26,243 nucleotides of DNA from Chryseosolibacter sp964563295 (GCA_964563295.1 CAZLWX010000049.1:1-26243), one strand, 5' to 3'; shown: positions 7,315 through 16,715, numbered from the stretch's first letter. Notes: a model not told the origin generated them from the letters alone. Program-made: numbers and translations.

Positions 7315-8381
7315 CACTCGGGCTCCTGTTGACTTAGACAGTGAAATGATCCCAAGCCCCAAATAATATCCAGAGAATCCAACCCTACAACATGCCGGCC
7401 GGGAAAACATTTTTCTAAAATCTCAAGGGCTTTCTCGTCCTTGGAATCGCGATAGGTGGGAACGACAACATACTTATTGCTGATATAGAAATTCGCGTAT
7501 GAGGCTGGCAACCGCTGGCCTTCGTAAACCACGGCAGATGGCATCGGCAACTCGACCACGTTGATAGGCCCGCCGTCCTCCAATCTGAGTTTGTTGAGCA
7601 ACTTCAGGTTCTCCTGCAAGGGCGCGTAGTTCTCATCGCTCTTACTGTGCTCGACGACCGTCACAACAGTGTCTTCATTCACGAAGCGCGTCAAGTCGTC
7701 GATATGACCGTCCGTATCGTCGCCGACTATGCCATCACCAAGCCATAGGATATGGTCTACACCGTAAAAGTCGCGCAGTTTTTTCTCGACCTCGCTCCGA
7801 CTAAGTCCCGGGTTCCGATTAGGATTCAAAAGACATGACGTTGTCGTCATCAACGTTCCCCGGCCATTGAATTCCACGGATCCTCCTTCCATGACAATGC
7901 CGGGATACACAACCGGGAGATCGTAATGTTTGGCGACAAGGGTTGGTATTTGGTCGTCCAGGTCAAAGGGAGGGTACTTGCCTCCCCAGGCATTGTAGCC
8001 CCAATCCACAACGATCTTCTTTGGAGTCGCCGCCGGGTTAATCAGGAAAGCCGGACCGTGATCCCGGCACCAGGCGTCGTTGGTGGGATGAATAAAAAAG
8101 AAAACCTTGCTCATATCCGCGCCTGCGGCAATAAGATGGGAAGCAGCTTTCTCCTTCATTTGATTGTCGACAACGTTGATGTTGACGATCTCACCTTCCG
8201 CCAACAGTTTGACGAAGCTGGCGTAAATGGGAAAAATTGTTTCAATCTTCCCGGGCCACGACGCTTCTTTATGAGGCCAACTCAGCCACGTCGCCCGGTG
8301 CGGATGGAATTCTGCAGGGAAGTAATATCCCAGCTCCTTCGGCATGATCGATGGACTGAAAGCTGAAACGGTTTGACTCAC
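7311..8381 (-). CDS. aguA: agmatine deiminase
   Basis: Agmatine deiminase hydrolyses agmatine to N-carbamoylputrescine and ammonia. The 356-residue product shows family landmarks: ATWLSWPHKEASWPG (30-44), NDAWCRDHGPAF in the first half, GGSVEFNGRGTL, LGDGIVGDDTDGHIDD in the second half, and the catalytic cysteine C348 in SFHCLSQQ near the C-terminus. The frame opens with a GTG at 8381 that overlaps the aguB stop (GTGA), favouring coupled translation. An ATG at 8345 (MPKELGYYF) is an alternative that also matches typical family N-termini. It lies directly downstream of aguB, the next enzyme of the pathway. The stop overlaps that of the convergent folate gene. Confidence 0.95.
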   Translation of the reverse strand: MSQTVSAFSPSIMPKELGYYFPAEFHPHRATWLSWPHKEASWPGKIETIFPIYASFVKLLAEGEIVNINVVDNQMKEKAASHLIAAGADMSKVFFFIHPTNDAWCRDHGPAFLINPAATPKKIVVDWGYNAWGGKYPPFDLDDQIPTLVAKHYDLPVVYPGIVMEGGSVEFNGRGTLMTTTSCLLNPNRNPGLSRSEVEKKLRDFYGVDHILWLGDGIVGDDTDGHIDDLTRFVNEDTVVTVVEHSKSDENYAPLQENLKLLNKLRLEDGGPINVVELPMPSAVVYEGQRLPASYANFYISNKYVVVPTYRDSKDEKALEILEKCFPGRHVVGLDSLDIIWGLGSFHCLSQQEPEC

Positions 8382-9262
8382 TGCGGCTCGTCGATGAATC
8401 GTTTGGTAATTGGCTGATAGGAATCGATCCGGCGATCGCGGAGGAATGGCCAGTGCGTTCGATATTGATCAGACTTGTCGAGGTCCAGTTCAACGACGCC
8501 AACTTCTTCTTTATCATGTGGCGCGAGGTACAGTAACCTTCCGAAAGGATTTGACACAAAAGATCCGCCCCAGAATTTCATCGCTCCCTGTTGTTCAGCT
8601 CCAACGCGGTTTACGCTGACAACATGAACACCATTGGCGACGGCATGGCCCCGTTGAATGGTCTGCCAGGCATTGTATTGCTCGTCGTTGGTTTCCTTAT
8701 CCTGCGACGTAGCCCATCCGATAGCGGTAGGATAAAACAGTATTTCTGCTCCCATCAGCGATGTAATCCTGGCGGCTTCGGGATACCACTGGTCCCAACA
8801 AATCAACACCCCGATGGTGGCAAATTTTGTCTTAAAGATCTTGTACCCCAGATCGCCGGGTGTGAAATAGAATTTCTCGTAATAAGCCGGATCATCCGGA
8901 ATATGCATCTTCCGGTATTTTCCCAGGTAGGAACCGTCAGCGTTCAGAACTGCCGTTGTATTGTGGTATAATCCCTGCGTGCGCCGTTCAAACATTGATG
9001 CAACAATGACGACTCCAAGTTCGCGCGCTACCTTCGACAAGGCATCAGTGCCCGGGCCTGGAATCGCCTCGGCGAGCTTAAAGTTTTCGTAGTCCTCTAC
9101 ATCACAGAAGTACAGCGATTGAAAGAGTTCCTGCAGGCAGACGATCTGCGCTCCGCGGGAAGCGGCATCGCGTATTCCCGAAATTGCCTTGCTGAGATTC
9201 TCATGCGGGTTAGCCGTACAAGACATCTGAACAAGACCAACCTTGACTGTTTTTTTTAACAC
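8378..9262 (-). CDS. aguB: N-carbamoylputrescine amidase (nitrilase superfamily)
   Basis: The enzyme hydrolyses N-carbamoylputrescine to putrescine, carbon dioxide and ammonia. The 294-residue product is a single carbon-nitrogen hydrolase domain with the Glu-Lys-Cys triad visible: E45 (CLQELF), K118 (KYRKMHIPDD) and C155 (GVLICWDQWYPE). The phrase HIPDDPAYYEKFYFTPGD is typical of the N-carbamoylputrescine amidase branch, and aguA directly downstream supports this. The start is a GTG at 9260-9262 (MLKKTVKVGLVQMSC). The next ATG, at 9226, would remove the first conserved strand. A perfect -7 element and a dyad lie immediately upstream. gltD ends only 46 nt upstream on the same strand. Confidence 0.93.
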   Translation of the reverse strand: MLKKTVKVGLVQMSCTANPHENLSKAISGIRDAASRGAQIVCLQELFQSLYFCDVEDYENFKLAEAIPGPGTDALSKVARELGVVIVASMFERRTQGLYHNTTAVLNADGSYLGKYRKMHIPDDPAYYEKFYFTPGDLGYKIFKTKFATIGVLICWDQWYPEAARITSLMGAEILFYPTAIGWATSQDKETNDEQYNAWQTIQRGHAVANGVHVVSVNRVGAEQQGAMKFWGGSFVSNPFGRLLYLAPHDKEEVGVVELDLDKSDQYRTHWPFLRDRRIDSYQPITKRFIDEPQ

Positions 9263-9284
9263 GTCACTATAAATGTAAGTGACG
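9262..9284. promoter_or_regulatory. inverted repeat at the aguB start, possible operator or leader hairpin
   Basis: CGTCACT (9262-9268) and AGTGACG (9278-9284) form a perfect 7-bp dyad with a 9-nt spacer. It lies between the -7 element and the GTG start and touches the start codon. It could be a regulator site or an mRNA hairpin affecting initiation; the sequence alone does not decide. Confidence 0.4.
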
Positions 9285-9292
9285 CAAAATTA
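9285..9292 (-). promoter_or_regulatory. -7 promoter element of aguBA
   Basis: On the minus strand this reads TAATTTTG, a perfect TAnnTTTG match, 22 nt upstream of the GTG start of aguB. The region 18 nt further upstream reads TTTT where TTTG is expected, a one-base mismatch. It sits in the 46-nt gap after gltD and would let aguBA be expressed apart from gltBD. Confidence 0.5.
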
Positions 9293-9308
9293 GTTCTATT
9301 AACGCGAA

Positions 9309-10787
9309 TTAAAAACCCGGCTGCAGGTCGAGCCGCATTTGTGACCCGTCTTTTAGTTCGAGGTCTGAAGATCCCATCAACCACTTATCGACGGCGTGCG
9401 CAGCCTCGCGCCCTTCAGATATCGCCCAGACCACAAGCGACTGTCCGCGACGGATATCGCCGGCGGAAAAGATTCCCTCCTGAATGGTCATATAGTCTTT
9501 GGTTTTGATATTACCCCGGTCATCCAGCGTGAGCTGAAGTTCATCGACCATACCTCCCGGTTCGGCGCCAACAAAACCAATGGCCAGTAACGCCAGCTCG
9601 CAAGGAATGACCCGTTCGCTTCCTGGAATTTCCTGGAATGACATCCCTCCTCTTTCGTTGGGTTTCCATTCGATGTCGACAATTCGAAGGCCGGCGAGAG
9701 AACCGTTCCCGTCATCGACGAACTCCTTTGTTTGAATAGCCCATTGCCGGTTCACGCCTTCTTCGTGCGACGAGGAAGTAACCAGCACCATCGGCCATAA
9801 TGGCCATGGATTATTGGACGATCGTTCCAAAGGAGGTTGGGCAAGCAGCTCAATCTGTGTGACAGACTTTGCTTGTTGGCGGTTCGAGGTTCCAACACAA
9901 TCGGATCCAGTATCGCCGCCTCCGATCACGACCACATTCTTGTCCGTGGCCAGTATGTCTTTCAAAAAAACCATGTCGCCGGCAATTCGTTTGTTTTGCT
10001 GTGTCAGGAAATCCATCGCGAAATGAACGCCATCCAGGTTCCTCCCTGGAATAGGAAGGTCTCTCGGTGCCGAGGCTCCTCCGCAAATCACCACGGCGTC
10101 AAATTCCTGCTGAAGATGATTTGCGCTAAGGTTGACACCAACGTGCGCGTTGGTCCGGAAGGTAATTCCATCTTGTTCCATCAGCCGCAGCCTCCGGTCA
10201 ATTACGGCTTTGTCAAGTTTGAAATCGGGGATGCCGTATCGCAGCAACCCGCCGATGCGATCGCTGCGCTCGAATACCGTGATCCAATGTCCGGCTTTAT
10301 TTAGTTGAGCCGCTGCCGCGAGCCCGGCCGGGCCCGAACCGATCACTGCCACTCGCTTACCTGTTCTGCTTTTCGGCGGACTGGACTTGATATATCCTTT
10401 CTCAAAAGCTACCTCGACAATCGTCTTCTCCAGGTATTCAATCGTCACGGGGTCGTTGTTGATACTAAGAACACAGCTGGCCTCGCACGGGGCAGGGCAG
10501 ATTCTTCCTGTGAATTCCGGAAAGTTATTGGTAGAGCCAAGGATTTGGATAGCATCTTCCCATCGCCCCTGGTGCACCGCCTCGTTAAAGGCGGGAATAT
10601 TATTTCCAAGAGGACACCCGTGATGGCAGAATGGAACCCCGCAATCCATACAGCGGGCAGCATTCTCCTGTACTTTGTCCTTGCCAAGTGGCAGATAAAC
10701 TTCCTTGTAATCGCCAATCCTTTCCCGGACGTCGCGCAGTGGCGGCCCCTGGCGTTTGAATCTCATAAAACCATCAATCTGTCCCAT
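9309..10787 (-). CDS. gltD: glutamate synthase (NADPH) small subunit
   Basis: The beta subunit of glutamate synthase feeds NADPH electrons to the large subunit. The 492-residue product has the N-terminal iron-sulfur cysteines C46, C49, C54 and C58 (CMDCGVPFCHHGC) and C97, C101 and C105 (CPAPCEASC). The FAD-binding GSGPAG lies at 150-155 and the NADPH-binding GGGDTGSDCVG at 289-299. The length is standard. It starts at an ATG at 10787, only 7 nt after the gltB stop, so gltB and gltD form an operon in the order gltB-gltD. Confidence 0.97.
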   Translation of the reverse strand: MGQIDGFMRFKRQGPPLRDVRERIGDYKEVYLPLGKDKVQENAARCMDCGVPFCHHGCPLGNNIPAFNEAVHQGRWEDAIQILGSTNNFPEFTGRICPAPCEASCVLSINNDPVTIEYLEKTIVEVAFEKGYIKSSPPKSRTGKRVAVIGSGPAGLAAAAQLNKAGHWITVFERSDRIGGLLRYGIPDFKLDKAVIDRRLRLMEQDGITFRTNAHVGVNLSANHLQQEFDAVVICGGASAPRDLPIPGRNLDGVHFAMDFLTQQNKRIAGDMVFLKDILATDKNVVVIGGGDTGSDCVGTSNRQQAKSVTQIELLAQPPLERSSNNPWPLWPMVLVTSSSHEEGVNRQWAIQTKEFVDDGNGSLAGLRIVDIEWKPNERGGMSFQEIPGSERVIPCELALLAIGFVGAEPGGMVDELQLTLDDRGNIKTKDYMTIQEGIFSAGDIRRGQSLVVWAISEGREAAHAVDKWLMGSSDLELKDGSQMRLDLQPGF

Positions 10788-10794
10788 AGTCGAT

Positions 10795-13700
10795 CTAAGC
10801 TCTAACCTGCTTTTGAAGATCCTTCACTTTTGCGCGTTGCTTCATCAGCACTGCCTTGTAATCGTTAGGCATTACTTTCACAAATAGCTCGCTGGCAACC
10901 TCCCAATTTTCCAGTATCCACTCGGCGGGATCGCTGCCTGTATATTGAAAATGCTTTTCAATCATATTTCTAACCTCTTCTCGTTCCTCCAGGTCCATCG
11001 TTTCAAGGCCCACCATATCTTTATTGCATAACCGGTCCAATGCATGTTCCGGGTCAAACACATAGGCGACGCCACCGCTCATACCCGCCGCGAAGTTTCG
11101 CCCTGTTCTTCCGAGAATCACCACCCTGCCACCAGTCATGTATTCGCATGCATGGTCACCGACACCTTCAACAACGGCGTGCACGCCTGAATTTCTCACA
11201 CAGAACCGTTCACCTGCTTGCCCTCGAATGTAGGCCTCACCCGAGGTCGCGCCATAAAACGCCACATTGCCAATGATGATATTGTCTTCCGGTTTGAATG
11301 TTGCCTGCCTATCGGGATATACAATCAATTTCCCACCGGACAGTCCTTTTCCGAAATAATCGTTCGCCTCGCCCTCGAGCTCAAACGTCAATCCTGGAGC
11401 AGCAAACCCACCAAATGTCTGACCTGCGGATCCTTTGAACTTAAAGTGAACGGTGTCGGGCGGCAAACCACAGCCTTTATAACGCTTCGAAACTTCGTTG
11501 GAAAGCAGGGCACCGACCGCACGATCGATATTGCGAATGGCGAACCTTTCCTGCACCGGCTGTGCATCGTCAAGTGCGGGCTTGGCTGCTTCCACAAGTT
11601 TCCAGTCGAGTACTCTCTCAAGCTCGAAGTCCTGCTCGATCTGTTTGTACACGCCAATGTGCTCACGCGCTGGCTCGCGATGAAGAATCGGGGAAAGGTC
11701 CAGCTTCTTAATCTTCCAGTGATTAATGTCCTGACGGGGGCGCAACAGGTCGGCGCGGCCAACCATTTCATTCACGGTCCGAAATCCCAGTGAAGCCATT
11801 GTTTCCCTCAAGTCCTGCGCAAGAAAGAGGAAGAATGTGACCACGTCGTCGGGATTTCCCGTATACAGTTTCCTCAACTCGGGGTCTTGTGTGGCGATTC
11901 CTACAGGACAAGTGTTCAAATGACATTTGCGCATCATAATGCATCCTTCCACTACCAGGGCTGCGGTGGCTACTCCCCACTCTTCAGCTCCCAATAGAGT
12001 CGCGATAGCAAGGTCGCGCCCGGTGCGGATTTGTCCGTCGGTTTGAAGCACAACACGGCTTCTGAGATTGTTCTTGACCAGAGTTTGGTGTGCCTCAGAT
12101 AGCCCGAGTTCCCAGGGCAACCCGGCGTGTCGCAGCGAACTGATCGGCGAGGCGCCCGTTCCGCCGTCGGCGCCAGAAATAAGTATGGCGTCTGCCTTGG
12201 CTTTGGCCACCCCTGCAGCCACGGTGCCGACACCCGCCTGGGAAACAAGCTTCACGTTGATGCGGGCGTGGCGGTTGGCATTCTTTAGATCAAAGATCAG
12301 TTGAGCCAGATCTTCGATCGAATAAATGTCGTGATGTGGGGGAGGCGAGATCAGTCCGACCCCAGGTGTTGAGTGGCGCACGCGGCCAATCCATTCATCG
12401 ACCTTGTGGCCAGGAAGCTGTCCACCTTCGCCGGGCTTCGCTCCCTGCGCCATTTTTATTTGCAATTCATCGGCATTGCTTAGGTAATAGCTCGTAACGC
12501 CGAAACGCCCGGATGCCACCTGCTTGATGGCCGATCGTTCCCAATCGCCATTTTCCTTTTTCTCAAAGCGCACCTCGTCTTCACCACCCTCGCCGCTGTT
12601 GCTCTTCCCTCCAATGCGATTCATCGCAATAGCCAACGTGGTATGCGCCTCGTGGGATATTGATCCAAACGACATCGCTCCCGTTGCAAAGCGTTTCATG
12701 ATCTCTTCGACCGGTTCAACTTCATCTATCGATACGGCACTTCGTTTCTTGAATTCAAAAAGGCCGCGAAGCGTGAACGTATCCTGCGTCTGCTGGTTAA
12801 TCCGTTCGGTGTATTTTTTGAACATCGCGTAGTTGCCGGAGCGGGTAGAGTGTTGCAACAGGTGAATCACTTCAGGACTGAAAAGGTGCTTTTCTCCCTT
12901 TCGCTTCCATTGGTAGATACCACCTACGGGCAGGGTTGCGCTCTCCTGCCCAAACGCGAGCCGGTGGCGCACGAGTACTTCCTGTGCCAGATCATCAAAC
13001 GAGAGCCCCTCGATCCTGCTGATGGTTCCGCGGAAACACTTTTCGATGACTTCACTCCCAAGGCCCAACGCTTCGAAGATCTGCGCCGACTGATATGACT
13101 GCAGCGTGCTTATGCCCATCTTCGACATGACTTTCAACAGGCCGTTGCCAATGGCTTTCTGATAATTGTGCCACGCCTCCCCGATAGTCAGGCTCTTTTC
13201 AAACTTACCTCTTTCATTCAGGCTGTGGATCGTTTCCAACGCCATGTATGGATTGATGGCACTGGCGCCGTAGCCAATGATCGTCGCAAAGTGATGCACC
13301 TCCCACACATCGCCAGCTTCCACGAGCAAGCCCGCATGGGTTCTGATGCGTTGCTCGACCAGGTAATGGTGAACGGCTCCGATTGATAGAAGAGATGGGA
13401 TTGGCGCATGCTCCGGACCGATCTTCCGGTCTGAAAGAACAATGATCTTCTTTCCCGCACGAATTGCTTTTTCGGCTTCGAGGCAAATCCGCGTGAGGCT
13501 TTCCTCCAGCCGTCCTGGTTTACCGTCAGCAGGAAAAACACATCGGATAATGGCGTAGTCAAACCCATGCGCTGGCAAGTGTTTCAGCTTTTCAAGGTCT
13601 GAATTCAGTAACACGGGTTGCGATATATGTATCTGAGCCGTGTGCTGCGATGTTTCTTCCAGCACATTCAGGCTCTGCCCTATACGGGTAAACAGTGACA

Positions 13701-15321
13701 TCACGAGCCGTTCGCGGATGGGGTCGATCGGTGGGTTGCTTACTTGCGCAAAATGCTGTTTGAAATAATTCGAGACATGCCGGCTCTCCTTCGACAAGAC
13801 CGCCAACGGAGTGTCGTCTCCCATCGAGCCGATAGCTTCATAGCCCGACTGGGCCATCGGCGTAAGAATAAACTTAATATCCTCGTCAGTGAAGCCATAG
13901 GCATTCTGTCGCTGCGGCAACGACTTGTCGTCAAAGGTATCCTCGTGCCATTCCTGCTCGGGTTCGAGTCTCAGCTTCAACCTGTTTTGAATGATCCAAT
14001 TGTAATAGGGTTTGCCTTCGTACACCGAGCGTTTCACTTTTTCGTCGTCCAGCACTTTACCCTGGTCGAGATCGACAAGCATCATCTTACCAGGTGTGAC
14101 CCTTCCTTTTTCGAGTACGTCCTTTGGGTCGATCGGCAACGCGCCCGCTTCTGAGGCCATGATCACGCGGCCCGAGCGGGTAACGGCGTAGCGAAGGGGA
14201 CGCAGACCATTGCGGTCAAGTGTCGCGCCTATTCGGCTGCCATCGGTGAACACCAACGCTGCAGGGCCGTCCCACGGTTCCATCATCGACGCGTGGTACT
14301 TGTAAAACGCTTTACGGTGAGGATCCATCAGCTTATTGTCCTGCCATGCCTCCGGTATCAGCATCATCATCACATGTGGTATGCTGCGACCGGAAAGCAC
14401 GAGCATTTCGACCATGGCATCGAGGTTCGAAGAATCCGAACCCTCGTGGATGGTGATCGGCAACAACATCTTCAATTCCTCGTCGCTAAAGAGCGATGAC
14501 TTGAACATCGCCTCTTTTGACTTCATCTTGTTGATGTTTCCGCGGATGGTGTTGATCTCGCCGTTATGCGCCAGGTACCGGAAGGGCTGGGCAAGTTTCC
14601 AGTTTGGAAATGTATTGGTCGAAAATCGTGAGTGAACGAGTGCTAAGGCTGTTCGCAGCCGCGGATCCTGGAGGTCGAAGAAGTATTTGCGAAGTTGTTC
14701 TGTGCGAAGTTGTCCTTTGTAAACAATGGTCCGCGTTGAGAAACTGGTGATGTAAAACTCCTTGTTGTTTCCCTTCACTTCGCGTGCAACTTTATGCGAC
14801 GTGTGATTTCGAAGTACGAACAGTTTGCGTTCAAGCGCATCTCCCGTGATCTCGTCATTCTTTGACCGGACGAAGACCTGTTCAATGACCGGCTCTACTT
14901 CGGCGGCTTCCGGTCCGGGGACACTATGGTCCACCGGTACTCCCCTAAATCCTATCAGTTCCAATCCCAGTGCCGCGATATTCCTTCTCAGTACTTCGCG
15001 GCAGGCGTTCATGACTTTCTTTTCCCTGGGGAAGAACACCATTCCGACGCCGTACTGACCGGGGGCCGGTATTTCAAAACCGAGCCTATCCGCTTCTTCA
15101 ACCAGGAAGTCATGGGGTAACTGAATTAACACACCTGCGCCGTCGCCCGTCTTGACGTTACAACCTTTTCCGCCGCGATGTTCCATGTTCTCCAGCATCG
15201 AAAGCGCATCGCGAAGAATACTGTTGGTTCTGGTGCCGTTGATGTTTGCTATGAAACCGATGCCGCACGCGTCGTGCTCAAGCTCGGGGACATACAAGCC
15301 TTTCGTAGTGGTTTTCTGCAT
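10795..15321 (-). CDS. gltB: glutamate synthase large subunit
   Basis: The alpha subunit makes two glutamate from glutamine and 2-oxoglutarate. The 1508-residue product is full length. C19 in HDACGIGF is the glutaminase nucleophile, so the first 18 residues are a propeptide expected to be removed. The class-II amidotransferase domain runs to about 430. The central domain, then the FMN-binding synthase domain (about 850-1230), follow; in it the 3Fe-4S cysteines are about C1127, C1133 and C1138 (CIMMRKCHLNTC). The C-terminal GXGXG beta-helix domain has repeated motifs such as YGATSGEAYIRGQAGERF. The gene lies upstream of gltD with a 7-nt gap. A 245-nt gene-free stretch precedes it and holds a weak promoter candidate. 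Confidence 0.98.
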   Translation of the reverse strand: MQKTTTKGLYVPELEHDACGIGFIANINGTRTNSILRDALSMLENMEHRGGKGCNVKTGDGAGVLIQLPHDFLVEEADRLGFEIPAPGQYGVGMVFFPREKKVMNACREVLRRNIAALGLELIGFRGVPVDHSVPGPEAAEVEPVIEQVFVRSKNDEITGDALERKLFVLRNHTSHKVAREVKGNNKEFYITSFSTRTIVYKGQLRTEQLRKYFFDLQDPRLRTALALVHSRFSTNTFPNWKLAQPFRYLAHNGEINTIRGNINKMKSKEAMFKSSLFSDEELKMLLPITIHEGSDSSNLDAMVEMLVLSGRSIPHVMMMLIPEAWQDNKLMDPHRKAFYKYHASMMEPWDGPAALVFTDGSRIGATLDRNGLRPLRYAVTRSGRVIMASEAGALPIDPKDVLEKGRVTPGKMMLVDLDQGKVLDDEKVKRSVYEGKPYYNWIIQNRLKLRLEPEQEWHEDTFDDKSLPQRQNAYGFTDEDIKFILTPMAQSGYEAIGSMGDDTPLAVLSKESRHVSNYFKQHFAQVSNPPIDPIRERLVMSLFTRIGQSLNVLEETSQHTAQIHISQPVLLNSDLEKLKHLPAHGFDYAIIRCVFPADGKPGRLEESLTRICLEAEKAIRAGKKIIVLSDRKIGPEHAPIPSLLSIGAVHHYLVEQRIRTHAGLLVEAGDVWEVHHFATIIGYGASAINPYMALETIHSLNERGKFEKSLTIGEAWHNYQKAIGNGLLKVMSKMGISTLQSYQSAQIFEALGLGSEVIEKCFRGTISRIEGLSFDDLAQEVLVRHRLAFGQESATLPVGGIYQWKRKGEKHLFSPEVIHLLQHSTRSGNYAMFKKYTERINQQTQDTFTLRGLFEFKKRSAVSIDEVEPVEEIMKRFATGAMSFGSISHEAHTTLAIAMNRIGGKSNSGEGGEDEVRFEKKENGDWERSAIKQVASGRFGVTSYYLSNADELQIKMAQGAKPGEGGQLPGHKVDEWIGRVRHSTPGVGLISPPPHHDIYSIEDLAQLIFDLKNANRHARINVKLVSQAGVGTVAAGVAKAKADAILISGADGGTGASPISSLRHAGLPWELGLSEAHQTLVKNNLRSRVVLQTDGQIRTGRDLAIATLLGAEEWGVATAALVVEGCIMMRKCHLNTCPVGIATQDPELRKLYTGNPDDVVTFFLFLAQDLRETMASLGFRTVNEMVGRADLLRPRQDINHWKIKKLDLSPILHREPAREHIGVYKQIEQDFELERVLDWKLVEAAKPALDDAQPVQERFAIRNIDRAVGALLSNEVSKRYKGCGLPPDTVHFKFKGSAGQTFGGFAAPGLTFELEGEANDYFGKGLSGGKLIVYPDRQATFKPEDNIIIGNVAFYGATSGEAYIRGQAGERFCVRNSGVHAVVEGVGDHACEYMTGGRVVILGRTGRNFAAGMSGGVAYVFDPEHALDRLCNKDMVGLETMDLEEREEVRNMIEKHFQYTGSDPAEWILENWEVASELFVKVMPNDYKAVLMKQRAKVKDLQKQVRA

Positions 15322-15364
15322 CCTTAATTCAAATAAAAAAATCGTGTGACGCTGAAGCGATCAC

Positions 15365-15394
15365 CAAATAACTTTCCTTAAGTTAGGCAACAAA
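15365..15394 (-). promoter_or_regulatory. weak promoter candidate for gltBD
   Basis: On the minus strand TTTG (15394-15391) is followed after 18 nt by GTTATTTG (15372-15365), which keeps the TTTG part of the -7 consensus but not the leading TA. It lies about 45 nt before the gltB ATG. The match is partial, so the call is tentative. Confidence 0.3.
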
Positions 15395-15500
15395 CAGAAT
15401 TTTATTGCGGTTGACAGGCCTGCCGGCGGAATTATTGGAAAGTTTTTAGAAATGATTCCAAATACTTCAAAAAATAAAAAACGTCAACGTTTGCACATAG

Positions 15501-15530
15501 CCGGATTTAAAAAATCACAAGAAAATCCGG
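15501..15530 (-). terminator. possible weak terminator after mnmD
   Basis: CCGGATTT (15501-15508) and AAATCCGG (15523-15530) form an 8-bp stem with a 14-nt loop, 36 nt past the mnmD stop on the minus strand. The T-rich tract does not follow directly but begins about 20 nt later (15465-15480 on the minus strand). The stem plus T-tract may end the M16-ispF-mnmD transcript. The remainder of 15322-15566 holds no gene that I can see. Confidence 0.35.
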
Positions 15531-15566
15531 AATCGATTGAAATCCCGAGGTGCTACAACGTACAGG

Positions 15567-16238
15567 CTATGTGTTCTTGGTGGCGCGCGTCATCTCCTTC
15601 TTGCCCGGGGCACCCGGTAAGGCTTCCACCGTAAATTGAAGTGCCCGAAGATCTCTTCTCAACTGGCCCCTCGCGCTATACGTCACCAGCACGCCCAGCG
15701 GCTTCATCCAGGAATGGATGGTGGCGATCACCGACGCATCCCACATCTCTGGTTGAACGGCCGGCGCAAACGCATCAAAGAAAACCACGTCGTATTGTCC
15801 CGGCTCGAACCTCGCTTCCTGAACGCGTACCTGATGCTTCACCAGCGAGAAAAATGGGTTCATCGGCGCAACCTCCGACCAGGCGCACTCGTGCAAACAC
15901 CGAAACAAATCCGGCCCGTTCAGCAGCGTACCATAGTTCAGTTGCTCCCACACCTCGCGCGACACGGGAAACGGTTCCAACGCCGTGTACGATACAATCC
16001 TGCGCTCGCGCTCGGCCAACTGAGCTGCAAGCAAGGCATTCAGACCGGTGCCAAACCCCACTTCCAATACATGCGCGACCGGGTGCGGGTGTTGTGACGC
16101 AAAAAATTGAAGTCCGTTTGCGATAAAGACGTGCCTGGACTCTTGCACTGCTCCGTGCTGGGAGTGATAGGTTTCGTTCAGATCAGTGTTCCGCAGCGAA
16201 TGAGAACCGTCTGCGGTAGAAATAAGCTCGATACTCAT
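15567..16238 (-). CDS. mnmD: tRNA 5-methylaminomethyl-2-thiouridine methyltransferase MnmD
   Basis: The product methylates aminomethyl-thiouridine at the wobble position 34 of certain tRNAs, giving the methylaminomethyl form. The 223-residue protein is a Rossmann methyltransferase with the SAM motif LEVGFGTGLNAL (58-69) and the family hallmark DVVFFDAFAPAVQPEMW (150-166), followed by LGVLVTYSARGQLRRDL. It matches only the methyltransferase half of E. coli MnmC; no FAD oxidoreductase domain follows before the stop, as in stand-alone MnmD proteins. The ATG overlaps the ispF stop by 4 bp (ATGA), so the two are translationally coupled. The C-terminus ends KKEMTRATK, as in the family. Confidence 0.9.
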   Translation of the reverse strand: MSIELISTADGSHSLRNTDLNETYHSQHGAVQESRHVFIANGLQFFASQHPHPVAHVLEVGFGTGLNALLAAQLAERERRIVSYTALEPFPVSREVWEQLNYGTLLNGPDLFRCLHECAWSEVAPMNPFFSLVKHQVRVQEARFEPGQYDVVFFDAFAPAVQPEMWDASVIATIHSWMKPLGVLVTYSARGQLRRDLRALQFTVEALPGAPGKKEMTRATKNT

Positions 16239-16714
16239 GAACGGCTGATCAACGCTACCGCATAGGCGTTGACACCTTCCTCCCGCCCAACATAACCCAA
16301 CCTCTCCGCGGTAGTGGCCTTGATGCTCACGTCATCTGGTTCAACATTCATTAGCGGCGCCAGCACCTTTTTCATCTCATCGATAAACGGATTGACCTTG
16401 GGCTGTTCGAGGCACACGGTGCAATCGACGTTCTCGATTTTCCAGCCTTTCTCCCGCACCATACGACTCACTTCCTTCAAAAAGAACTTGCTGTCCATGT
16501 TCTTCCACTGCGGATCCTTGTTGGAGAAATGGAACCCGATGTCGCGAAGGTTCGCAGCGCCGAGTAGCGCGTCGCAAATAGCATGAATAAGAACGTCGGC
16601 ATCGGAATGCCCCACAGCACCGAGTTCTGAAGATATTTTTATCCCTCCGAGAATAAATTCCCGACCCTCTTCCAATTGATGGACATCAAAACCCAGTCCT
16701 ACTCTGACTTTCAT
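16235..16714 (-). CDS. ispF: 2-C-methyl-D-erythritol 2,4-cyclodiphosphate synthase
   Basis: IspF forms methylerythritol cyclodiphosphate in the MEP pathway to isoprenoids. The 159-residue product is standard length, with metal ligands D10 and H12 (GFDVHQL) and H44 (SDADVLIHAICDALLGA). The conserved DIGFHFSNKDP region follows at about 58-68. The substrate-contacting segment TTAERLGYVGREEGV is near the C-terminus. It sits between the M16 peptidase gene (1-nt gap) and mnmD (4-bp overlap), indicating a tight operon. The grouping appears to be one of convenience, since the three proteins share no obvious pathway. Confidence 0.97.
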   Translation of the reverse strand: MKVRVGLGFDVHQLEEGREFILGGIKISSELGAVGHSDADVLIHAICDALLGAANLRDIGFHFSNKDPQWKNMDSKFFLKEVSRMVREKGWKIENVDCTVCLEQPKVNPFIDEMKKVLAPLMNVEPDDVSIKATTAERLGYVGREEGVNAYAVALISRS

Positions 16715-16715
16715 T

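Noticed and set aside
11040..14635. Long open frames antisense to gltB
   Set aside because: They are shadows of a highly conserved gene with biased codons; none resembles a known family.
15431..15634. Short plus-strand open frame near 15452
   Set aside because: It runs into the conserved C-terminus of mnmD on the other strand and has no recognisable product.
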